Assembly: GCA_023213395.1 (NCBI GenBank)
Contig: CM041465.1
Location: 215,457,741-215,521,740, forward strand
DNA length: 64,000 nt
Origin: Cycas panzhihuaensis
Lineage: Eukaryota; Cycadophyta
Reading direction: 5' to 3'
Position 1 is the stretch's first letter, and every line of letters begins with the position of its first letter. The notes below the pieces were generated by a model. It did no database searches, was not told the origin of the DNA, and was given only the letters and a program-made list of their open reading frames with translations. The position numbers were made by a program, and so were the translations under genes. Shown one piece after another: positions 57,771 through 64,000 of this stretch.

Positions 57771-58485
57771 CACTACCTTGAAGAACACATGGCTCCCATT
57801 TGGTCAAGTAATGGTCGACCCAACAAGAGGGTATAATATATGTTGATGTCCAACACAATGATATTATTTTGGACTATCTCATTCTCTAGGGTTAAGGGGA
57901 GTGTCATCGTTCCTAAGAGAGCCTTCTTACTTCCATCATATCCTTAGAACTAGCTTAAGAGCTTCTCTTCTTAGGTTTTTAAGCATGAAAATGGGCATGG
58001 CATTAACCAAAGAGCCATTATCTACAATAGTTCTCTTCAAGATGAACTCGATTATCTCTATTATAATCGTAAATGGATAATGCCAATAGAGCTATCTATC
58101 CTTGGTGAATGGGAGGTTGTGCAGGTCAAATGTAATAAGGATGAGTCCTCATGATGAAGAGGTATCCATGGCATGTATTAGTGCATCAGTACCCCTTAAA
58201 TCTTATAAAAGAAGAGTCCTTTAATTAGGGAAACTCTTCAAAATGTCCATCATGGATATTCTAGATGAAACTATATGGAATTCTTCAATAATGGAGAAGG
58301 CCTTCCCCTTCCTGGTGGGTTGGAGGATGACATACCTAAAATCGCAGCACTTTAAAAACATGAGTATAGTATTTAGAACCATGGGGATCTCTATTGTGGA
58401 ATTCTCTATGGGTTGTTATTATTAGGAAGTGGAGGCTTCTCCAACTTCCTCGATGGCTTCAGATCATGTGATCAAGCATACTTTA
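57771..58485 (-). pseudogene. Protease and gag end of element C
   Basis: The protease motif is TIVDNGSLVNAMPIFML near 58045-57990 on the minus strand, with the family DNG signature. Upstream (to 58485) is the conserved region ending Gag: FSIIEEFHIVSSRISIMDIL-like sequence and the PTRKGK-type stretch. C breaks off at 58485, where the LTR of F begins, so the Gag core and 5' LTR of C are not recovered to the right of F and G. Confidence 0.72.
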
Positions 58486-59032
58486 TATTGAGAAAATTGG
58501 GTCCTAATAACTAGAAATCACTATTAAGATCTAAACTTTTTTACAACTAGTTACAAGAATTAAAACTAAAATTTAACATATAAGTTCTTAAACTAAGGAT
58601 AATATAATAAATAAATAAATAAGCCAAAGCATCATATATACACTAGATATAACATAATAAAACCTTAGCAGTATGCTAAGGAAATATCCGCATAAGAAAG
58701 GTATCGATCTTTATTATCCACTAGCTACATCTACTTAATACAGTACATATAATACATTGAATACCATCAACATAATGAAAAAATACCCTAAATTAGGTTA
58801 TATGAGAGAGTTATACAAGACACAAATCTTGACCATCAAATCTGGGATATTTTGAATGAATGACCTCGATTCTCTTTATAATTTAGTATGTTTTATAGTA
58901 CTAGCTTTTTAGGTTGAGGGCTACCACCTCCCTGCCCCCCTTGGATCCCCCTGTAGAAGTTAAGGGGGGAAACTACACTACCAACTTATCAAAATTTTTG
59001 CCTCTAAAACATTGTTGTTATATTATCTAATA
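58486..59032 (-). repeat. 3' LTR of element F
   Basis: 547 bp aligned to the LTR of E along its length. The termini are mutated (TATT...AATA instead of TGTT...AACA). Its partner LTR is not in the window. The left border marks the insertion into C. Confidence 0.8.
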
Positions 59033-59913
59033 ATCTCTACCTTGACAACAATTTATCGGATATCTTTCCTGGACCATTCATCACCTTTTCTGCAAACTAA
59101 GAGAAGTTAAGTACCATTTAAACTTCTCCAATAGTACTGGTTTTGTAAATATATTAGCATAATTCTATTTTGTGTTAATCTTCTCAAGTGCCACTCCATC
59201 TTCTTCCATAGTCTATATAATAAAATGGTACTTAAGAGCAATATGCTTTATCTTACTATGATAAGCTAGATTCTTTACTAAGTAAATGACACTTTGACTA
59301 TTACAAAATATCTTTATCTTTTTCTATTTCCTTCTAAGCTCAACCAATAGACCCTACAACTAGATTACTTCTTTATAATCATGTGTTGCAATGATATATT
59401 CTACTTCAGTAGTCAATAATACAATTATACTCTATAATTTTGACATCCAACTAATTGGACCATTTATGAGAGTAAACACATAACCTAAAGTAGACCTTCT
59501 CTTATCTAAATCTCCCGTAAAATTTGAATTAACATATCCACAAACCTGATTACCTATACCACTAAAGGTGATGTAATAGTTACTTGCATCCCCCAAATAC
59601 TGAAGAACCTATTTCACTGTTTCCCAATGTTCCTTTTTAGATTTTCCATAAACCTGCTAACCACGCTAACTTTATGTGAAATATCAAGTCTTGTATATAC
59701 CATGGTATATATCAAACTTTCTAATGCACTTGTATAAGGTATACAAGATATATAATCCTTTTCTTCTTTACTATTAAGACTCATACTCTAAAAAAACTTG
59801 AAATGAGAAGCCAATAGGATACTAGCTAGTTTCATATTTTCCATACCAAATATGGCTAGTACCTTCTCCATATATTTCTACTATTATAACCATAGCTTAC
59901 CATTTTCCTATCT
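59033..59913 (-). pseudogene. RNase H and RT C-terminal part of element F
   Basis: Reading the minus strand from 59913: MVYTRLDISHKVSVVSRFME, NYYITFSGIGNQVCGYVNSN, DLDKRRSTLGYVFTLINGPI, VEYIIATHDYKEVI, SQSVIYLVKNLAYHSKIKHI, ALKYHFIIQTMEEDGVALEK, ending in the FTKPVLLEKFKWYL region. It matches the last third of E's polyprotein. Stops at several sites. The RT active site lies beyond the break and is absent. Confidence 0.82.
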
Positions 59914-60591
59914 TGAAGGAAATAAAATGCAAGGAGAATAGAGCAGAACATGAATCCAATAATCAAAACTCAATAGTTTATTGTAGCATGAATAAGAAAG
60001 CCATTATATTCAATCCATATTATAGAGAGTTACAAATATCCAATGTTGTAAGTGGTGTCTAAAGACACTAGGTTTTTACACCCCTCAATATATATAATTT
60101 TGGGGGAGGAGGGAAACTCCTCAACCCCTGAAATTTAAATTACAATAAAATAATATAAACTTAACTCAAATTAACTAAACTTACCTACACATGTTGAGTA
60201 CTCACATGTGTAAATTGAGGAAGATGAGATGTGTTCCCCTCATCTTCTTTAATTTACACATGTGGGTGCTCAACATGTGTAGGTAAGTTAAGGTAAGTTA
60301 ATATTAATTTGAGTTAAATTTACTTTAAGTTAAGTTTATATTATTTTATTATAATTTAAATTTCAAGGATTGAGAAGTTTCCCTCCTCCTCCAAAATTAT
60401 ATATATTGAGGGATGTGCAACCCTAGTGTCTTTAGACACCACCCATATTAGGAAATTTGTAAAGCTTTCTCTATCACAATAGATTGAATATACAATGATT
60501 CTTCTTTATACTACTATGCTACAATAATCTATTGAGTTGTGATTATTGGATTCATGTTCTACATTGTTCTCTTATAATTCTATTTCCTTCA
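59914..60591. repeat. 678-bp near-perfect palindrome (element G)
   Basis: The left arm from 59914 to about 60228 is the reverse complement of the right arm from about 60238 to 60591, with a spacer of about 9 bases (atgtgttcc). Outer ends read tgaaggaaata and tatttccttca. The right arm is followed by a tRNA-iMet primer site, so each arm looks like an LTR terminal part, fused head to head. It would fold into a long hairpin. A third copy of the inner 150 bp is at 60988-61140. Confidence 0.85.
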
Positions 60592-60593
60592 TT

Positions 60594-60604
60594 TGGTATC
60601 AGAG
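60594..60604 (+). other. Primer-binding site in element G (initiator tRNA-Met)
   Basis: tggtatcagag, two bases after the end of the right palindrome arm. It identifies that arm as an LTR 3' end of a plus-strand copia copy. Confidence 0.8.
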
Positions 60605-60629
60605 TCAGGTTTCGATCCTAGGACCTATA

Positions 60630-60915
60630 AAGAATTATGATGATTTGATAATTGTTCACAATACAAAGTCTTCAAAAGATAAAGTTCAAGTTCAAAGTTT
60701 TGTTAATGCTCCAGTTGATAAAGTCAAAGTTGCAGCTACATATATATGTTCAAATCAAGCTTCATTTACTTATAGTTGTTTTGTATCATTACATGGTAAA
60801 GAGACATATGTTACTATAAGGATGAGAAGAGTTGATAAAGATCAAGCTAAGAGATAGATTTTGAAAGTTTTTTTCAAATGCAAATTTTATAAGTTTAAAG
60901 AGAAGATACAAGTAT
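60630..60915 (+). repeat. Inverted repeat arm of element G (pairs with 61219-61500), carries part of gag
   Basis: About 285 bp, the reverse complement of 61219-61500 with scattered differences. The plus frame reads NYDDLIIVHNTKSSKDKVQV and then VKVAATYICSNQASFTYSCF; the minus frame of the partner reads NYDNLIIIHNTKSLKDNVQV. So two copies of the same gag portion face each other. In the plus copy the first part of gag is absent: the primer site is followed within 30 bp by mid-gag sequence. Confidence 0.8.
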
Positions 60916-61218
60916 TCATGATGACTATTAACTCCAACATTCTCCCCTTTAATAGTCATCACTCCACTTCCACCTTCCAACCAAGGTTGCACACCCCTCA
61001 ATATATATAATTTTGGGGGAGAAGGGAAACTCATCAACCCCTGAAATTTAAATTATAATAAAATAATATACACTTAACTCAAATTAACTAAGCTTACCTA
61101 TACATATTGATCACCCACATGTGTAAATTGAGGAAGATAAGGTGTGCTCCTCTAGTTGGAAGGTGGGAGTGGAGTGATGACTATTAACTCTAACATTCTC
61201 CCCCTTCATGGTTATCAC
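60916..61218. repeat. Inner palindromic LTR piece of element G
   Basis: Contains aacattctccccttt and aacattctccccctt, which on the minus strand are a purine tract plus an LTR start, at both ends, and an inverted pair around gatgactattaactc and taatagtcatcactcc. Between them lies the third copy of the 150-bp segment of the large palindrome. Recombined LTR sequence rather than a gene. Confidence 0.65.
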
Positions 61219-61928
61219 AAACACTTGTATCTTCTCTTTGAACTTATGAAATTTGTATTTGAAATAAACTTTTAAAAACTATCTCTTAACTTGATTACTC
61301 TTCTCATCCTTATAGCAATATATGTCTCTTTACCATGGAATGATGCAAAAAAACTGTAAGTAAATGAAGCTTGATTTGAACATATATATGTAGCTGCAAC
61401 TTTCACTTTATCAACTGGAGTATTAAGAAAATTTTAAACTTGAACATTATCTTTTAAAGACTTTGTATTATGAATAATTATCAAATTATCATAATTCTTT
61501 GTTGTCATATTATAAGACTCATTCTCCTCCTCAAATGGAGGATCAGATTCTTGTATAATAAGTTGATCATACATTTGATCTGAATCTTCATTGGTTGTAT
61601 CATTACAAATCACCTGTTCTAACACATATCTCACATGCTCAACAAAATCAACATCAAATACATTGAGTGTATCTCCCCCATAAGTAGAAATTAAAATATC
61701 CCATACAGATTTGGAAGTTGTTAATTCAGAAACTCTAAAAAAAATATCATCATTTATAGTGCAAAATAATAATCCTAAGACTTCATTATCTTTTCTAAAA
61801 TTTTGTTTAATACTAAGATCACATTCATATTGTAAATATTTCTAAAGATTATGTGTAATAAAATAATCTTTGATAGTCTTATGCCAAAGTGGAAAATTGT
61901 ACCCATCAAATATAGGAAATTGTGCCAT
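61219..61928 (-). pseudogene. Gag of element G (copia type)
   Basis: ATG at 61928 on the minus strand: MAQFPIFDGYNFPLWHKTIK then DYFITHNL, a typical copia Gag opening (F-x-G-x-N-Y/F-x-x-W). It continues ECDLSIKQNF, LLFCTINDDIFFRVSELTTS, KSVWDILISTYGGDTL and, from 61634, RYVLEQVICNDTTNE with an acidic tract, then NYDNLIIIHNTKS. One stop replaces a codon near 61845. No protease, integrase or RT follows; instead the inverted LTR pieces begin. A non-autonomous element like H, but of a different family. Confidence 0.75.
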
Positions 61929-63690
61929 TTTATCAAAAAAAAAAATAGTACATAAAAGACATGCTTTTACCAAGTCAAAAAGTCAATAAAGAAATAAACA
62001 TATATGATTTCAAATAAACCTTTTGAAAGAGATATAATTCCCTTTAAAAAATGAAAGATGCTTTTAGAAGTTAAATCAATAAGATGTAATTTTTAGGGTG
62101 TAATAAGGAAATAATGAATATATAAGCAAATTTAAATGTAATAAAGATCCCTTTAAATAAGTGAATCTGAAATAAACTTTGATGAAGAATAATAATTCTT
62201 AAACCTTTTAATCCTTCAAATAAGTAACCATAAATTTGAGTAAGTAATAATTTTTTCAATGCAAGAGATTCTTTTCTTTGATATTATATAATATTAAAAC
62301 TAAAATATATATGAGTATTTTCACTTTGAAATATAATAAATATAAAGAAACTTTTGAACAAAAAAATATTGTACTCCTTAAAAGAAAGGTTTAGAGGATA
62401 AACTCAAGTTTGACAGCTTCAAAGATGTATTAAATGATGTCAGAATAACATGAAACTTCACTAGTATAAAGATTAATGAAATATGTATTCAATGGAACTA
62501 ACCGTTTTGAAAACGAGTTCCTATAAGTTAAGATTTGAATGATCCGAAGGTATAGGCCTCCTTTTGAGGTTAAATAAGAGTAGGGAGCTCAAAATAGCAT
62601 AAACATATTAATAAAATACTTATAGAACGATGAAAAATGGTCATATAAAGTTTAAAGAGCTACTTAATATCTTTTCAATTGACAAAATTTGAGAAATAAT
62701 ATATGAAAATGTGTACATATGGCAGGTTGGAGGTAATTAAGTACCTCTACTTTGATCGATTTGAAAATCAGAAAAAACATGTTAAACATATAAAAAGCTA
62801 TGTCAGTTTAAAGAGAAGTGAGTCAGCTTCCCAATGAAACTAATGGAACTAAAGTCTGATATAAAACAGAAAAGTTACCATAAAAATAGTGGCAAGTACT
62901 TTTATGGTAAAAAGTTTAAAAAGTGCTAAAAAGATACTAAAATATCAGTTTTGGAGATTAAAATAATGATCAAAATAAATTCTAAAAATTAAAATATATA
63001 GTTGGTAATGAAATTTATTGAAAATAGATCATTGTAAAATAGATTCAGGCAGAAAATAGTCACCCGATAATAAAATATAGTTAGTTAAAAAAGTGATTTT
63101 ATAAAAAAAATTGAAAATGCTCAAAAAAGGATTGATTGACTTTAAATCGACTGAAACAGGGTCAAATTAGGTTGAAATGGGTTATATGACTAGTCAAAAT
63201 TGATCTACGAAAATTTTTTGATGTAATGAAGCTAGTTTCATCAGAAACTGATGACCTAGTAAGGAGTTATGATAAAAAATGCCAGTTACCCTATATGAAG
63301 TGAAAAAAAAATTTAAAAAAATAAAAAGGAAAAAAAAGTTATAAACTGAAAAGCTCCTTTAAGACAGATAACGATTATATGATGATAGAATGGGACCGAG
63401 GGTTGTAACTATAGAGGGGGATAAGGTTTAGAAACCTTGGAACTCAAAGTTTATTCAATTTAATTAAAATTTTAAGAACTTTATATGTATATATAAAAAA
63501 ATCAAAATCAAAATTTTGAAATAAGGCATGCAGCTGCGTCGCCCTGCCACCACCGTTTCCTGAGTCACCGAGCTATGTAATGCCATTTCCTGAGTTGCAT
63601 GTCTACGTGAAGGAGAGCTCAGGCGTAGGGATAGTGGCATTGGATTTGGATTTATTGCTGGATCGAACGGGAATAGTTATCAAAATCAGT
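61929..63690. other. AT-rich sequence, no gene recognised
   Basis: Very AT-rich with A-runs. The part next to 61928 may be the 5' leader of G, but I found no LTR to close it. No coding frame, RNA gene or tandem array recognised. A GC-richer patch at 63530-63690 may belong to the decayed receptor kinase gene to the right, but no matching frame could be read in it. Confidence 0.5.
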
Positions 63691-63692
63691 TC

Positions 63693-64000
63693 TTTAGAAG
63701 ACTAGAGATTTGGAAAAGTTTCCGTTGAGAGGAGGGATAGTGCCACTAGACTGATTGAAGGAGAGATTAAGGATATTCAGTCATATTCAAGCAGACAAAC
63801 TTAAAGGCAAGGGGCCAGAAAACATGTTATTTTACAGATAGAGGTACCTCAAAAAACTTCAAGTTTACACAATCTACAAGCAATGAACCAGTAAGCCTAT
63901 TGGCCCTCAGACTTAATATTCTCAGCTCTATGAGCCTTCCAAGAGTACCAGAGGGAATTGGCCCATATAGGCCAACACCTGGCAACCGAATAGCTAAGAT
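63693..64000 (-). pseudogene. LRR receptor-like kinase ectodomain fragment (subfamily III-like), decayed
   Basis: The minus strand from the window edge reads [20 protein letters not shown] and then [18 protein letters not shown], two leucine-rich repeats with the wording typical of subfamily III receptor-like kinases. After a one-base frameshift near 63850 it continues LYL-(stop)[14 protein letters not shown], then LNILNLSFNQ and SSGTIPPLNGNFSKSLVF before a stop. Such proteins sit in the plasma membrane with LRRs outside and a kinase-like domain inside. Stops replace the Gln of LYLQ and probably a Trp, so this is a pseudogene. The signal peptide side is beyond the window, and no kinase domain is seen to the left. 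It is the only sign of a host gene here. Confidence 0.8.

Larger units (their letters stand above)
7733..58485 (-). mobile_element. Element C: old Tat-type Ty3/gypsy retrotransposon, split by three insertions and cut by a fourth
   Basis: The oldest layer. Read right to left it gives protease, RT, RNase H, integrase, an antisense PMD gene, a second RNase H and the 3' LTR, the same order as A and B. It is interrupted by E (49283-54604) and B (32670-48733), both in integrase, and by A (12567-29158), between the second RNase H and the PMD promoter. Removing these rejoins the matching halves. Its gag side is cut at 58485 by F, and its 5' LTR is not seen in the window. Roughly 12.7 kb of C remain. 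Stops and frameshifts are frequent throughout. Confidence 0.8.
58486..59913 (-). mobile_element. Element F: truncated copia retrotransposon, same family as E
   Basis: On the minus strand the 3' LTR (58486-59032) and the adjacent RNase H and RT end match E in order. The element is interrupted at 59913, where the palindrome of G begins, and I did not find its continuation to the right within the window. More diverged than E. Confidence 0.85.

Overview
The window is a stretch of nuclear DNA from a land plant, built almost entirely from LTR retrotransposons inserted into one another. Plant origin is shown by Ty3/gypsy elements of the Tat type (long LTRs, a second RNase H, no chromodomain, a plant mobile domain gene), by Tork/Tnt1-like Ty1/copia elements with initiator-tRNA-Met primer sites, and by a decayed LRR receptor kinase at the right edge. 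The AT-rich flanks and deep nesting suit a very large plant genome, but the species cannot be named from this sequence. No intact host gene was found.

Layout. 1-4258 is AT-rich sequence without a recognisable gene. 4259-7466 is H, a small non-autonomous copia element on the minus strand (TSD acttg). 7733-58485 is C, an old Tat element on the minus strand whose 5' part is missing. C is split by three large insertions: A (Tat, plus strand, 12567-29158, TSD actat), B (Tat, minus strand, 32670-48733, TSD atgac/attac) and E (copia, plus strand, 49283-54604, TSD atcct/atccc). A fourth insertion, F (copia, minus strand, from 58486), cuts C in its gag-protease region. F is itself cut at 59914 by G, a copia-derived cluster of nested palindromes with a gag remnant to 61928. 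61929-63690 is AT-rich with no gene seen. 63693-64000 is a pseudogene fragment of an LRR receptor-like kinase on the minus strand.

A, B and C are three ages of one Tat family, and their shared design is the most interesting thing here. Gag, protease, reverse transcriptase, RNase H and integrase lie in one reading frame with no gag-pol frameshift. Beyond integrase is an antisense gene with its own TATA box, an 8-codon first exon and two introns, encoding a plant mobile domain (PMD) protein of about 600 residues. Beyond that, back on the sense strand and next to the 3' LTR, is a free-standing second RNase H of about 140 codons starting at a conserved ATG. In the Tat elements I know, this second RNase H sits directly after the first, before integrase. 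The polyprotein and PMD gene converge tail to tail, and the PMD gene and second RNase H diverge from a region of about 520 bp. Antisense orientation would let the PMD introns survive retrotransposition, because they cannot be spliced from the genomic RNA.

All copies are dead. A, B, C and E carry in-frame stops, many of them C-to-T changes at CAG, CAA or CGA. A (Tat) and E (copia) have each lost the second aspartate of the RT active site. Matching LTR pairs and TSDs allow a relative order of events: C first; then A, B, E and F into C; then G into F.
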